A DNA stretch of 64,000 nucleotides from Asterella californica (GCA_036924285.1 JAYKYS010000009.1:4774001-4838000); one strand, 5' to 3'; positions 1 to 12,785 are shown, counted from the first letter of the stretch. The notes: generated by a model not told the origin, from the sequence alone. Made by a program: numbers and translations.

Positions 1-1893
1 GGGAGCAGTAGTTCTCAAACCTACCAGTATTCAAGTCTTCAGGTGTACCAGTATTTTCTTTGGATACTAGACCATCTCGCAAAATAGTACCTTCATCCAC
101 GTAGGTGCAGAAGGGCTTCTCATATTCTGCTCGATATTGGTTATAGCTTCACTTTATGTGGGGTACTAGACCTCTTGCCAAATGGTGTGTCACCCATGCA
201 AGTACTGTTGGGGGAGGTGTTCAAATTCTTCTCGATATTGATTCTAGCTTCAAAGTTTTGACTAGCTATGCTTTCTTGGAGTTCGATTGTTCTCCTGTCT
301 GTGCCGTCTTGCAAGGCCGTTGGCTTGGTAGCGGGATCGTCAGATTTTTGTCCTTGCGTTCACTGTCTATCCTCTATCCTCCTACGTTTCTCGCAACTCC
401 TGTTTCTCGCTTGTGGCTAATGTAGAGGTTGTTGGTTTTGTTCCACTTGCGATCGCTTTAGTATTGGAGGCTAATGCAATATCGGAGGACGTGCATCCCG
501 TCACCTTGGGGCTGTGGTGCCTCCTGTACCCATCCTGTCAGAGGGGAGACTATCCGCCAGAGTATTATAGCGCTTCTTGTTTCTTAGCTTGGCTGTGGAG
601 TCTACTACAATCTATGCAGCTGAGTTTTCAGTTGTCCTCTTGTGTTCTTGTGTTTTGTTGGTTATAAAATTGGTGAAGCACAGGTTTTAATAGTTGCGAG
701 TTCAGCACAGTCGGGGGTGCTAGTCATACTTCGCTGAATGCACTGATTCTCCTTCCTTCTTTGGAATGGTTCCAGTATTTTGGTGATACTCAGGGTCACA
801 TTACATGATCAAAGGTGTAATTTCTGTTTATTGCTGATTTCCTAAATTCGAAGACCCTTATAGAGAATTAAGGTTGAGCTTGTTTGAATCCTTCATATCT
901 GTATTCTCCGCGTAGGATCTAACTCCCGTACTGCCGTAGCGGACGGGAGGGCAAAAATATCGTTTTGAGATAGCAGAGGTTACTTCATTAGGACTGAATC
1001 AGCCCTCTAGACCGACAGACAGCTTGGCTTTACCATTCCCAGTCGGAAGCTTGCGAAGAAGGGGATTGAAGCGGCTTCGTATGTAGTAACACTTCCCGGC
1101 CAATAGACCACTTGTGGCTTGTTTGGTGAGGTCTGTCCTGTGTGCTCAACCTGATCGATGGCGTGACGGAGCAACAACCACCTTCCCGCCTTTTATGACG
1201 ACCGCAAATATTTTCGTTCATTCTCTTTCTTACTGTCTTAATTCTTTTCAGTGTTCGGTGCTTGCTCCAGACTGTTCTGAAACAGTATACCATGTCGTCC
1301 ATAGTCTAAATTTTTCCCATCACTATTCCATGTTCACAATCTTGCGCCTGGTTTGTTCGAAATTCAGGTAACTGAATTTCGATTGCGATTATTCTCGTCT
1401 TCTCCACGAGAAATTCTTTTGCTCTTAGATGTCACTCGCTCCTTCTCGAATGCTATACATCCAAACCCATGAGAGAGGAGTAAAGAAACTGAGGTTTTCA
1501 TTATAAGTAGCCAAGCATCATCCACTGGAAGCCGACAAAATGAATTGAGTTCTAATTCCAGCACCATTCAGCTCTTATATGTATATGCATATGCTTGAGT
1601 TTATACCATTGATGCATCACTTCAGATCAATCTCCGTGATAAAGTTAGCTTCCTCCATAGCGGTTTTACGTACTGTGTTGCCTTAGGCGTTATCACCTAC
1701 TAGAATTAGCCGTTGCAGTTTTAGGTTTCTTTGTCATTTTCTATCTCGTCATTAGTGTTTCCCTTTGGAAATGATATTTTTCTGCGGACAGAGATCTGGA
1801 GTATCGTTGGCCAGATTTTGATCAACTGTGTATAGATATCTGTGATCACAATTTCATTTGATTAAAACTATTTTCTTTGGTTCTTCCTTGCAG
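1..1893 (+). other. Intronic or upstream sequence before the GAUT last exon; no exon recognised
   Basis: This stretch precedes a clear last exon of a GAUT gene whose 5' boundary is a good 3' splice site, so at least part of it should be intron of that gene. I looked for conserved GAUT catalytic segments in all frames and saw none, so the preceding exon is either outside the window or too short for me to recognise. The short open frames here look like chance. Confidence 0.5.
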
Positions 1894-2178
1894 AATCTCA
1901 GGTCCAATTTGACTCTTTGGCGGCTAGGTACCTTACCTCCGGCCCTAATTGCTTTTGATGGTTATGTGCATCCCATCTCTTCGTCTTGGCACATGCTAGG
2001 TTTGGGATACCATGCTAAAAGCAGTACCGAGAATATTAAAAAGTCTGGCGTCATCCATTACAACGGGCAAGCAAAGCCCTGGCTTGAAATTGGATTCCCA
2101 GAGTTGAGACCGTTTTGGGCCAAGTATGTGAACTACTCCAATGAGTTCATTAGGCATTGTAACATCCTACAACATTGA
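1894..2178 (+). CDS. GAUT-family (GT8) galacturonosyltransferase, last exon (partial gene)
   Basis: This is the C-terminal exon of a glycosyltransferase family 8 protein of the GAUT family, Golgi type II membrane enzymes that add galacturonic acid (or related sugars) to pectin or xylan. The exon begins right after a pyrimidine-rich tract and CAG at 1891-1893. It reads N-L-R-S-N-L-T-L-W-R-L-G-T-L-P-P-A-L-I in phase 0 and ends with TGA at 2176-2178. Recognisable family motifs are LGTLPPALIAF, the WHMLGLGY block, VIHYNGQAKPWLEIGF and the terminal RPFWAKYVNYSNEFIRHCNI. The wording is closest to my recollection of Arabidopsis GAUT13/GAUT14, so I place it in the GAUT12-15 group by inference. The catalytic DxD region and N-terminal membrane anchor lie upstream, outside the window. 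The exon itself shows no stop or frameshift. Confidence 0.88.
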   Translation, partial: NLRSNLTLWRLGTLPPALIAFDGYVHPISSSWHMLGLGYHAKSSTENIKKSGVIHYNGQAKPWLEIGFPELRPFWAKYVNYSNEFIRHCNILQH

Positions 2179-2183
2179 TCTTT

Positions 2184-2226
2184 TCCTCCCTCCCTCCCTC
2201 CTTCCCTCCCTCGTTCGTTCGTTCCC
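2184..2226 (+). repeat. Pyrimidine-rich microsatellite (TCCC/TTCG units)
   Basis: A run of CCCT-type units passing into GTTC units lies a few bases after the GAUT stop codon, so it probably falls in that gene's 3' untranslated region. It is a simple sequence repeat with no coding role that I can see. Confidence 0.7.
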
Positions 2227-2363
2227 TAAATTCTTCCTTTTGTTCAGAGGTACATTTGTAGCTTAAAATACCTTTTCTCTTTTCTTAACGATTTCTCCAT
2301 TTCCAACCCTGGCCCACGAAGAGGTTGAGAAGAAGGTTTGGTATGACCAGATGGCTCACTAGC

Positions 2364-2479
2364 CTCCTTGTCATAGTCTTCTTCTGCTTTTTGTCATTTG
2401 GGTTCGATACTGCACTTGAGACTCCTTGTCATAGTCTTCTTCTGCTTTCTGTCATTTGGGTTCGATACTGCACTTGAGG
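2364..2479 (+). repeat. Tandem duplication, 58-bp unit
   Basis: Two adjacent copies (2364-2421 and 2422-2479) begin CTCCTTGTCATAGTC and end at CACTTGAG. They differ at about one position. It is a recent local duplication downstream of the GAUT gene with no coding content. Confidence 0.85.
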
Positions 2480-3007
2480 ATATGGGAGACGCTACACAAG
2501 GCAGGATCTTGCTTAGGGTGTAGGGGTAAGGCATTGAAAGCTTTCGATACTCTTGATTGAATTAGTTGGTGATTTGAACAAGTACAACATTATTTCATCC
2601 AAACCGATTTCTTTGTTGGATGGATGGATGATTGGATAGATATTTGCAAAAGGAGAAATTTGGGTCTAGCAAAAGAGCATTTATTCTGAGATTTATCAGG
2701 ACTTTGGGATAACCGAACTTTAGTCCTTGTACACAGTACGGTGGTGGTGGTGGTGGTGACATTCATGTCTCAAATCTTTAAAATAAATCAATTTTGTTAT
2801 TGTTGAGAAGCAACTCAATCGAACAGATTTCCGCGCAGTGTTTGTTAGTCGGGCTTTATGCTGCCAGTTTATTTAAGAGGAACGCGTGGACGATGAAACT
2901 CTCTCGTTGTGCGACGTTGTACTTGTACATGATGATGACAGACAGCGTGGTGGTGGCACATGACAAGCAACTGAGTACGCTGTACCTCAAAATTAGGTTG
3001 CCTTCAT

Positions 3008-3282
3008 GTACCGCAAGTCAGCGTACCGTAGGACTTCCCTTCTATACCCGAGACTTACTTTTACTTCATTGTCTTGCTATGTACTGCTCTGAGTTATATT
3101 TCGCGGGTTACTTTCAAGTTTATGTGGAGAGCTTTTGCAGGTGTACCGCAAGTCAGAGTCCGAAGTCGTAGGACTTCCCTTCTATACCCGAGACTTACTT
3201 TTCCTTCATTGTCTTTGCTATGTACTGCTCTGAGTTCTATTTCGCGGGTTACCTTCAAGTATATGTGGAGAGCTTTTGCAGG
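3008..3282 (+). repeat. Tandem duplication, about 135-bp unit
   Basis: Two copies starting GTACCGCAAGTCAG (at 3008 and 3143) and ending in GCTTTTGCAGGTGT are near-identical apart from small indels and substitutions. The open frames seen across this stretch on both strands are produced by the duplication and are not credible genes. Confidence 0.8.
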
Positions 3283-3922
3283 TGTGCTGCTACGCACGTA
3301 GACCGTTCCATACACCCTTCTACACACGAGACTTAGTAGTTTGCTGGGATACGACCAATGTCATACGGAACTGAACAGATATTGACAACTTCATCTCCAA
3401 GCTAAAGATTGGAAGCGAATGTTCAATATCATCTCTGATAAAAGGTTATGCCATGGAAGATTGTACATCGTGTTAACATGATTTCTTTTTTTATCCCGAT
3501 TCTTAGATTCAGATCTAAGAACCCGCCTAGGACTTTTTCCATTCCTCCATTCTTCCATTTCATCGCAGTATTCATGTCTCGTCCATTAACCTTTCCCTCA
3601 TTGCTATTAACACTTGCAAATTCACTTCTCCGAGATACGATCTACCCAAACCAGAAAAATCATCTCGATTACTTTTCCTCCCGATGAATAGGGGTGATCT
3701 TGAAAATAGTTTTGGAAGCGTCTGGTTTTATTCAGAACCCCGTATAACATATTTAATAAAGGCACAATTTGCGAGGATTGTCTGCGGATTTCACTTTATT
3801 CGAAGTATTTGGAAATATTTATAACTACACTGTAATATGTAGTAAAGGAAAAAAGGTTCGATAAGGCCCTTGTCAAGTTCTTCGACTTGATCAGATCTTT
3901 ATTATGCATGTATAGTTTTATC

Positions 3923-4080
3923 GGGTCTTGATCTGTCAGAGATTGTCTTTTCGATAAATGTATCATGTCAAATTGGTCATTTCAGTAATATTCCACATGT
4001 AGGGTCTTGATCTGTCAGAGATTGTCTTTTCGATAAATATATCATATCAAATTGGTCATTTCAGTAATATTCCACATGAA
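3923..4080 (+). repeat. Tandem duplication, 79-bp unit
   Basis: Copies at 3923-4001 and 4002-4080 both begin GGGTCTTGATCTGTC and end CCACATG plus two bases. They differ at only a few positions. The pair lies about 150 bp before the copia element. No coding content is visible. Confidence 0.85.
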
Positions 4081-4232
4081 GGAAAGACTTGGAGTGTTGG
4101 TGCGAAAGATGCATAGACAAAGGAAGCGGTTGCATTGAAATTTTTTATTGAAAGTTGAAGTTTTTATTCATGTAAACATATATCGATCCAACATAGGATA
4201 GATGAGTATTAAAGATTTTGATTGTTGATAAT

Positions 4233-4415
4233 TGTTGGATATAGTCTTAAGTTCTAAAAGATTAAAGATTAATATCGACAAGAGTAATTAAATTTATTAT
4301 GTATAATTAGGTAGAAAATTAATTAATTATTATACTTTTTTTAAGTTCTTTTTGCATTTATTTCCATTATATATACATGAACAGATAAAGTTTCTTTCAT
4401 TTCATTTTATAAATA
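4233..4415 (+). repeat. 5' LTR of the copia relic
   Basis: It begins TGTTGGATATAGTCTTAAG and aligns along its length with the segment starting at 7149. TTGGTA just after its end (4416) could be the remnant of the initiator-Met primer binding site usual in copia elements, although the rest of that site is not readable. The boundary is approximate. Confidence 0.65.
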
Positions 4416-5739
4416 TTGGTAATTCCATGTTGTATTTGAATAAGATAGAGATTGTGCATGGAGGAAAACATGAAAGAGCAATTGGAGTAGTGTTTGATGT
4501 TTAGCATTATTTTTACGTAATCTTTTTTTTAACTCAAAACATTTTGAACGTGATTTTAGAGATTTGATTTTGTCTTGTTGAAATTGTAAACCAACTCTAA
4601 TAAAATTATTTTCTTCAAAAGTTGCGAATTGTATATTCGATCAAGTTTCATTCAATTTGGAGTTTTCCGTAGATAAATTTTCAAATTATTCTTTTTCTAT
4701 CAAAATGAAAATTTTAAAACTTGAGTCTAAAATAAATACTCGTCCACTTAAGGTGCTCCCTTAACATTTTGAAAAATTTATGAAATTTAAAGTAGTACAC
4801 GTCAAATTTTTTCTCATTTGATCTAATTTTAAGTTTTATTTATTTATTTATTTGGTATTTTTGTTTTATTTAATACACATATAGTTGACGAATAGGTTAT
4901 TTTTCATCCTCGTTGTAAGAAGTGTGCGTAGAGTTGTCGTTGGACAAATGAGTTCTGTGGAGATCTTGTGAGGTTTTTCGCGTACAAAAAATAATTTTTT
5001 TGATTATAATTATGACGGAGTTTTTGTCTTTGATCATTGGAGAAAAACTCGACAAGAATAACTATTATTGTGGAAATTCGGATAATGATTTTCTTGCAAG
5101 AACAAAATCTATGAGATCTTAACACTGAAGAGGACACAGTGCTTGAGGTAATTGTTTCTGATACAAAATTCAAAAAATGGAAGAAGCGATCGTACCAAAC
5201 GATTCACTACATCGTATTGACAATTTCAACATCGATGGTTTATCACATCCAAGATTGTAATACGTCTATAAAAGCTTGAGATGCATTCGCATATCTATTT
5301 AAATAAAGAATAGATGCGCAAAAGTTACAATTGTTACAACAGTTCAATATTGTGAAGAAATGTTCGATGTGCATAAATGACTATGTGAACTATTTCGAAT
5401 AACTCGTAGATCAATTATCTTTTGTCAGAGTTGATATTGATCTCATTGTCTTGATCGAAATCACATTACAAAGATTATATGTTGAGTACAAGTAGTTCAT
5501 CACTTCAACCAGATAATCTGTTTCACAACTTAGTAATATGTATATGTATTAATGATCAATGTTCCTAAAAAACATTGGTCCTCTATGCACACTATGCATA
5601 GATGACCAATGTCTTTTAAGAACAATAACCAAATTCACTTGAGGAAATAATGTATAAAGTCCAATGGAGGAGTGTTATGGAAATTGAACTTGTTGTGCTT
5701 CATCACCAACATTTTTGAGAGTTGGTGGACTTATTTGAA

Positions 5740-7060
5740 GATAAGAAGATGATTGGTTGCAGATGAATCTTCAAGGTCAAGCGCAACTCGGAGAATATCG
5801 TGTGTCAATACAAGACCAATTGGTAATTAAGGGTTACGCACAACAACATTGAGTGAATTTTGAGAAGATTTTTGCTCTAGTTGCGAAGATGATGACTATT
5901 TGAATCGTAGTAGTAGTTGCGACTCATAAAGATTAGAAGATGCACTAGATGAATTTCAATAATGCATTTTTCAACGGTGATCTTGAGGAAGAGGTCTACA
6001 TACAACAACCTCCAAGTTATGAAGATCATAAGTTACATTCTCGTGTGTGTAAGTTACAAAAAGTACTCTATGGTTTGAAATATGTACCACGGACATGATA
6101 TGCAAAGATCAATTTTTATTTATATTCTCTTGGTTTTTATCTTTGTAATTCAAAATCTATCTTGTATTCATTAAGAGTACGAGATCAGATTGTCATGATC
6201 ACCATCTATGTTGATGATTTGATCGTTATCAATAATTATGATGAATTTATTTTCCAGATCAAGTACCACTTGAAATATGAGTTCCATAGATTGACTTATT
6301 AGAGCTCAAATACTTCTTTACTGTGGAGTTTATTAGAGATGAGAAGGAGTTTGGCTTCTAAAATGACAATATGCTCTCAATATGATTGAGATTTGATATG
6401 ATTGATTACAAGTTCATTGTTATGTCATTAGAGCAAAGGGTAAAGCTATGGACGGATGATGGTGAATAACTTGATGATCTTCACATGTACGACAGATGGT
6501 TGGGAGCTTTATCTACTTGACTATCACTAGATCAAACTTGAGCTATATCGTCGATCTGATCAATCAGTTTATGCAATCATTATGGATATCACTTTTGGAA
6601 GCTGTCAAGCAGATCTTCCGCTACGTAAAATTCTCGATGTAATACGGACTTCACTATCGATACGATGGACCATTGTTGTTATATGACTACACTGATGCTG
6701 ATTGGGCAAGGAGTGCCAACAAAAAATTCACACGCTTTTGGACTTGGAAGCGTTGCTATAAGTTGAGCTTCTAAAAAGCAACATATGATTTCTTTATCAT
6801 CCACAGAAATAGAATATTGAGGAGCAACTAACGCAACATGCGAATCGATTCGATATGTTTGCTACTTGATGTTGGTGTAGAGTGTACATATCATGTCCTT
6901 GTACATATTGACAACATTAACAACATGAAGTTAACTAGTGATCATGTTTTTCATACTATGACGAAGCACACTGAGATGTACTATCATTTCATTAGAGATA
7001 ATGTCTTTGCAAGAGAGATTGAGCTCAATTATATGAGCATATGAGATCAGGTTGTCAATA
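5740..7060 (+). pseudogene. Copia pol remnant (reverse transcriptase and RNase H)
   Basis: Reading across frames, this segment gives typical Ty1/copia RT pieces: a CRWIFKVK-like start near 5760, MNFNNAFFNGDLEEEVYIQQ-like text near 5950-6010, and the catalytic YVDDLIV at 6207-6227. The RNase H piece follows, with YTDADWA near 6690 and SLSSTEIEY near 6790. Stops and frameshifts break it throughout, so it cannot make a functional enzyme. An open stretch of 68 codons (6838-7044) is the tail of this relic rather than a separate gene. Confidence 0.75.
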
Positions 7061-7148
7061 TCTTTACTTAAGCATTGCTTAGAGATAAATTTGAGCTTTC
7101 AGACATTGTCTATGAGTACAAGGTGTAGAGTTGAGCTTGAAAGAGAGT

Positions 7149-7320
7149 GTTGATATAGTCTCAAGCTCTAGTAGATCGACGACTAATATCAACCAGAGTA
7201 GTTTAAGATTGTTACATATAGTTAGTTAGAGGACTAACTCGCCATGAGTGTTTCTCTTGTACTCACTCTCACTATATATACATGAAAAGACGAAGCCTCT
7301 TTCATCTAATTCATATTTAC
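7149..7320 (+). repeat. 3' LTR of the copia relic
   Basis: It starts TGTTGATATAGTCTCAAG and matches the 5' LTR through TCTTGTACTCACTC-like and ATATATACATGAA blocks. The end is placed by alignment with the 5' copy and is uncertain by perhaps 20 bp. Confidence 0.65.
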
Positions 7321-9869
7321 TTCCTTGTCTACTCGTTCTCTCTTCTTGAGTGTTTTCCTAAAAGTGTTGATTTATGATGATATGTCATTCATAAGTTCAT
7401 GAAATACATACAACAGCTGCAATTGAAAATGAACTTGCTCGTAGATTTTACAAGACGACGTTTAGTTGAGAATGAGGATGTTGTTGAAGGTTTTCTTTGA
7501 TATATTTATAACCCAATTGAAGCGACAATTATATGTCATGCAAGTGGACTAACTCACATTGTGAAACATGGATTGAATAGTCGAGGCACATGTACTTGTC
7601 TAGAGTATTAAGAAATGAGATGACCTTGTGCTCACATGATAGTCTTCGATCGAGAACAAGGAGAGAATACAATAATGAGAACGAGAAATATATGATATAG
7701 CTCGTCATTGTTTTCCATCTATGGACATCAATATCTATCTTCAATTTGCATCCATGATTTGGAGCATGTGTGGACATGTAGGTCACCTCCAGTAGCCAGA
7801 CATCTTGGTAGACACAGAGTAGTCCGAATTCACAATAATACTTAGTTCACTAGATCTATTGCTATGACGAGCGAAGAGTTGCCAAGAAAAGGAAGAAGTA
7901 GCAGTGTTACTCCAGAGTCAATCGTGTCCAAGATTGAGTTCCAAATTCATGAAGAACAAGTTAACCATTTTCCAAAAGGACGATACACATTAGCTCATCA
8001 TTAGTTACAATGCGTTTGGTGCCAGAAGCTTATCAGAAGCGGTTGTTTCTTTCTACTTGATACATTTCAGGATTTTGCGATCACTCTGTTGAAAACACAA
8101 TGTCAAACCCGATGGATAGTAATTCTTCTCTTTAAGTGATCTCTGATCACCGCTAGCCAAGTAGTGAAGCTCATCGAGTCAAACTTCTATAACACACGAG
8201 GTTGTAAACGTCAAGTGAAAGCCTCTACTTCTCGAACTACGAGCCTCAAATTCATGTTTTCTTCCCATCTCCATTTGACTATCAATCCCATCGTGACATT
8301 CTATGACTTCCATATGAAAATCTTTTTCACTTCATGCGGGTTGCATGATATCGACTGCACCTAGATGTTGTCGTGATGGTCTTCACTTGAGACCATCTCA
8401 TAAGTTCGTCGTTCTCGTCATTTTCATGATACCTCGACATTTCTGAGTTTTTAATTCGTTCGTCTTCAAAGTTTGTAATTCTCCATCCGATGTAGGTTCT
8501 CGTTTCGATGTAGTCGGGCTGAGTATAAGATGACTTTGGTTCTTGATCGACGATGTTGAAATAAAGCAATTTTCACTTCCACACACATTGCTAATGCCCG
8601 AATTGCCAAACCTTTGAAATTTTGATCCTTTCAATGTGTATTGAAAGGCCATCCTTGCTTGAGCTTGAGTCTGTGCTATGTAATAAGTTTATAGTGATTT
8701 CTTTGTAATGCAATAACGTAACACTTTCTCTAACTCTCTATCGCAACACAAAGCAATAGCTAATAGGTTCACTTCACAGCACCATGACGTTTGGATCTAT
8801 GTTGACTCACAGAGACTCACAAATTAACCACTGCTTCAATGCTAGTAGTAAACTTCATAAATCAACATCACTCCTATCCTAAAAGACATCCCCACAAAGT
8901 AGTTCTTCTCAACCACCAAATCTCAGTTCCACTTCTTCATTCATACTACTCCTCTAAACCTACCGATTTGACCAACAAAGCACTCTCATCGTTGCAAACT
9001 AACGAACCATAACACCCAGTTTTTGACTGCGGATCAACTGATCAGCTTAACATAGTTAAACATTACTACTCCAACACGAAGCAAAAGTGTTATAATTTCT
9101 CTATAGCAGATCCTAAACCTTCTTGAACACTCCCCATGTCTTCAATTGTCTCATCTAAATCTCGGGGGAGAGCAACGTATTTCGGTTTGTTTCTTTGATC
9201 TGCTTGCAAACAAACTGGATTTTGTCAATTGCATCTCTATAATGCTGCTGATAGTTTGATATAACGACCGTCGGCTCTTCTGTGCTTAAATTGCTAAACT
9301 CTCTTTGAATAACATCCACCCCAAGGCGTTCAATAGTGTCTTCGACATCCACACCATGTCGTCATGCAGCGAAGACTGTTCATTCTCTCCACTTCCAGAT
9401 CAACCCGACTTGTAGCTCCCATAATCTCTTGAAGATTGTGGCGTTCAAGATCTCTTTTCAGAATTAAAGTCTCGCCTATCTGCCACATCGTTGTCGAGGA
9501 GAGTCTTTCTCAAGAAGGGTGAACCTTCTAACGGTGACTAATTGTGAAAATATAGATTGAATGAGAAGACAAGAGCCAACTAGCTTGTCTACAACAACCA
9601 AAGTCTTCCACGGATATCGATTTCTATCTAACAATAGATCCTTACTTAACAAGATCAATTTTCGTTCACCAAAAGATAGATTTACCTCCGTATATAATAA
9701 TAGATGAAATTTGTACTCTCAATTCTTAATTTATCTTCTTGCAACCTTCCCATACTTGAAAACTTCTAAATTATGATCCTCTCAATCTTTGTCTTCCTCT
9801 CGTACGCATCAACGGCTCTCTTAAGCAACTAGAAGTACAATATCCCTAATCAGACGATGCGACACATTT
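7321..9869. other. AT-rich intergenic DNA, nothing recognised
   Basis: Only short open frames occur here and none resembles a family I know. A 65-codon frame on the - strand (9155-9352) has protein-like composition but no recognisable motif, start context or partner exons. The stretch is probably decayed repeat sequence. Confidence 0.5.
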
Positions 9870-10765
9870 CTTAACTAACACCTCAGCTAAGAGCCCTTCA
9901 GAAGCTAAGGTCTTTATAAGTAAACTTGCATATCAAACAAGAAGGCCATCTGCTAAGGGGAGCCACTGCTTATTATAAAATTTCTTAGCTCTTGATGTCA
10001 TCTTGATATCGCTTCTGTTATAATACATGTCAACCATGTCGACTGAAATCATAGCTATGGAGTCATCCCACAAGGCTTATAGACCCCCCATAGCTGTACC
10101 AGATAACTCATGGTCTATAACGAAGTGACATGCATAGGCTTAGGTAAGGAAATCCACGAATAAAGAAGATATCGATCCTCCGCCCCTAGATATGCAAGAC
10201 ATAGCTACATATCCAATAGAGACTCTCATCCAACAGGCCAGGAGGATTTGATCTTGAGACCTCTTCTTCCTATGTGGGCGTCTCTATCATTGAGGATGGC
10301 CTCTGTTCGTTAAAAAAGATAATTAAAACTAATACATAAACTTAAAGGAAGTTACTTTTACATTATTTACTAATTTTCATGGCTCCATTTTCTATGAATG
10401 AAGAGTTATATTTAACATCAATGCACTTGTGCATTCAAATTGTGGATCCGAGTCACGAACTAGAATCGATGGATTTCTCTCTTTCACATTTTTCATAACT
10501 TAAAAATTGCATCAACTATTGCATACAATGCTATTTCTCACAATAGAAGGCACGAGGTCACTCTCTTCAAAGTGATATTCCGCACTCTATTACTTTCACT
10601 CTTTTTCAAAGTGATACTTTAACTCAAGCTAGGAATAGCTTGTTTAACTCAATCCTAGCTTACTCCTACCCAGCTTGGTAAGCTCGAGTGTAACTTCTTG
10701 TGAAAATGTCACTCGAGTGTCTTATGAAGATCTATTTCACTGTATTGGAACGTCATGTAGCATGA
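9870..10765 (-). repeat. Old relic of the element-B LTR
   Basis: This segment aligns, diverged but collinear, with the distal part of element B's LTR (about 38,880-38,930 and 39,540-40,460), without the 64-bp tandem array. Landmarks shared in order are ATCTTGAT, CCCCTAGATATGCA (10,180s), CACATATCC-like text, the GAGTCACGA block near 10,450, CTCTTTCACAT, the TAGCTT-rich stretch near 10,650 and a terminal ATGACA at about 10,765. I saw no matching internal B sequence next to it, so it may be a solo LTR or fragment. Confidence 0.7.
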
Positions 10766-12460
10766 CATTGTAAATGTATGACAATCTTCAATTGACCAAT
10801 CTTTTGTGGATTTGTTCATCAACATAACATGAAATCTCCATGCGCGAATAGGTGAGCTTCTAACACAACAGCTGGGTGATAACTACGACCTCTAGGTGAA
10901 TTGAAGTTCTTTCGTCAAAAAATGTCTGAAATTGAATTCAAACATCAAGGACAAGCATCATAACACAATATATCAATCGAGTTGCGATTCTAATCACTCC
11001 ACACTTCACCCATCGCGGTTCTACACGACTCGAATGACTCAATTATGCTTCCTTATAGAACTCCATGAGAGTACATGCTTCTGTTGCCATCGATAATATT
11101 CAGAGATTTCTCATCTTGTCATCTCAATGGACTGCAAGGGAAAAATGAAATTCCAGTTCTACCGTCGGTTGTCTGTGCGTTATTGACGTCAACATCCACG
11201 TGGAAGACTGTCTGACATTGTCAATTCATCATGCACATTTATCCGAAGTATAGCCTTTGGTAGTCAAGAGTTCGATCAAGCGATACATTCATAACAGAGG
11301 TCAGATCAAACTCGACAAACTTGACATGGCATGATCAAGCTATTTTTTTATGTAGTACCTTGTATAGGACTATCACTGGAAGCTTGTAGACATAAACTAT
11401 ATTCCACTTCCTCAAAAAAATATGCTATTAGAGGTGTCAAAGTTACAAGAAAATATTATTCAACGATGGAGAGACAAAAAGTAATAATTTTGCACGGGTG
11501 ATTTCATGTGGAATTGCTCATTTTATATGTCTTTGAATGAACATTGTGATCTCATTATTTTGTTTCATTTCTGACACTGAACATAATTACTCATAAAACA
11601 ACGGACGAAAGAAATAAAACTATGTTAAGAGAATGCTTGCAACATTTTCTTCTAGAACCATTCATCAAGGTCTGGCCGAAGTTGTAACTCCCTCTTGTAA
11701 ATCCAAATCTTTAGAATTATTCTAAGTATGACACCCTATATTGTTTATTTCTATTTGTACTTTTGTAGTTCTAACCACTTTCTTCTATTCTAAATGTAAG
11801 CAGAATATAGCTCTCTATTGTTTGCTAACATACTCTCAAGAACATGTTTGATATGCACGTGATGGTGCTCTTTAACCTCTTTCATACAATATCTCATCAT
11901 CTCAATGCACGTGTGAAACTTTGTATTGGTCAAAGCTTTTACACATACCTCAGCTCCCATTGGATGCTATGTTGTCCATCCTAAAACTTTTGTGATTCAT
12001 TTTTTACGTCTTGTGAATATTTAGTAGCTATAGTCACAACTTCTCGACAATGTAGATGCAACAATGCTCCACCTCCTTCTATGGAGAAAACATTTGGAGG
12101 AACATTGGGTTTGAAGGAATTCACTAAGCAAGGAAAAGAAGCAGAGGTCCAAGCCATCATATGTCTTATAGACAATAATCTAAAACATGTAACACGTTTC
12201 GGTCTGGGGCCGACCGCTATCTATTGAGGCACTAAATTGTAATGTGTAACTATTTGCTTATTTTACATGAACACAAAGCGAACAAAAGTTCTCAGAACTC
12301 AAGCATCGAGCACCCACATGAGTTAAAGAATCCCTCTTGGCGTCTTTGTTTTGCCAATTAGTATTCTCTGCGGAGGTTGTCAACTCCCATCACTGGCAGG
12401 TACAGTACGAGGCTATGAGCTCTACGGCTGGTCGTCAAATATTCAAAAAGCATTCACAAG
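10766..12460. other. AT-rich intergenic DNA, nothing recognised
   Basis: I found no recognisable coding motif, RNA gene or clear repeat boundary. I compared the part next to 10,766 with the internal ends of element B and saw no convincing match. The 64-codon frame on - at 11,981-12,175 has no known motif. Confidence 0.45.
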
Positions 12461-12785
12461 AATTTGCTTGATTACATCCGCAATAGGTTCCTTGAGCTTG
12501 ATAACACCCCTTTTACGATGTATGGCTTGATCACACCCCTGACTGGCTGTTGCCTATAAAACCAGTCACTTTGTGATGTTACTCACATCTGAGAATGCAC
12601 AAATTAAATTTCGTAGCATGTATGGTCTAACTATTTTAAATAATGTCAACTATTTTGAATTACAGTGATATTTAGTCAAGGTTGGAAATATTAAAATGAT
12701 GAACCAAAAGATAAAATGACTGGTTCTACTGTCAACGGGTATGATGAAGCTCAAGGAACCTACTGGGGGTGTGATCAAGCAAATT
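12461..12785. mobile_element. MITE-like foldback element
   Basis: The ends form an inverted repeat: AATTTGCTTGATTACATCC at 12,461 reads as the reverse complement of GGGTGTGATCAAGCAAATT ending at 12,785. Pairing continues inward through AGGTTCCTTGAGCTT. A second internal pair around GACTGG...CCAGTC also folds. The TIR motif GCTTGATCACACCC recurs internally near 12,530. There is no ORF. Size, long inverted ends and position about 1 kb upstream of a gene fit a non-autonomous DNA transposon. I could not identify a target duplication or superfamily. Confidence 0.6.

Larger units (their letters stand above)
4233..7320 (+). mobile_element. Decayed Ty1/copia LTR retrotransposon
   Basis: The element is bounded by two diverged but alignable LTRs (about 4233-4415 and 7149-7320), each starting TGTTG and sharing the block ATATATACATGAA near its end. 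Between them lie clear Ty1/copia reverse transcriptase and RNase H remnants in + orientation. Only about 2.7 kb of internal sequence remains and I recognise no gag, protease or integrase, so a large part has been deleted or has decayed. The strong LTR divergence and many stops indicate an old insertion. Confidence 0.75.

Noticed and set aside
3074..3327. Overlapping open frames on both strands
   Set aside because: They arise from the 135-bp tandem duplication and have no protein-like motif.
9155..9352. 65-codon - strand frame with protein-like composition
   Set aside because: There is no recognisable family, no supporting exons and no second copy; I could not raise it above chance.
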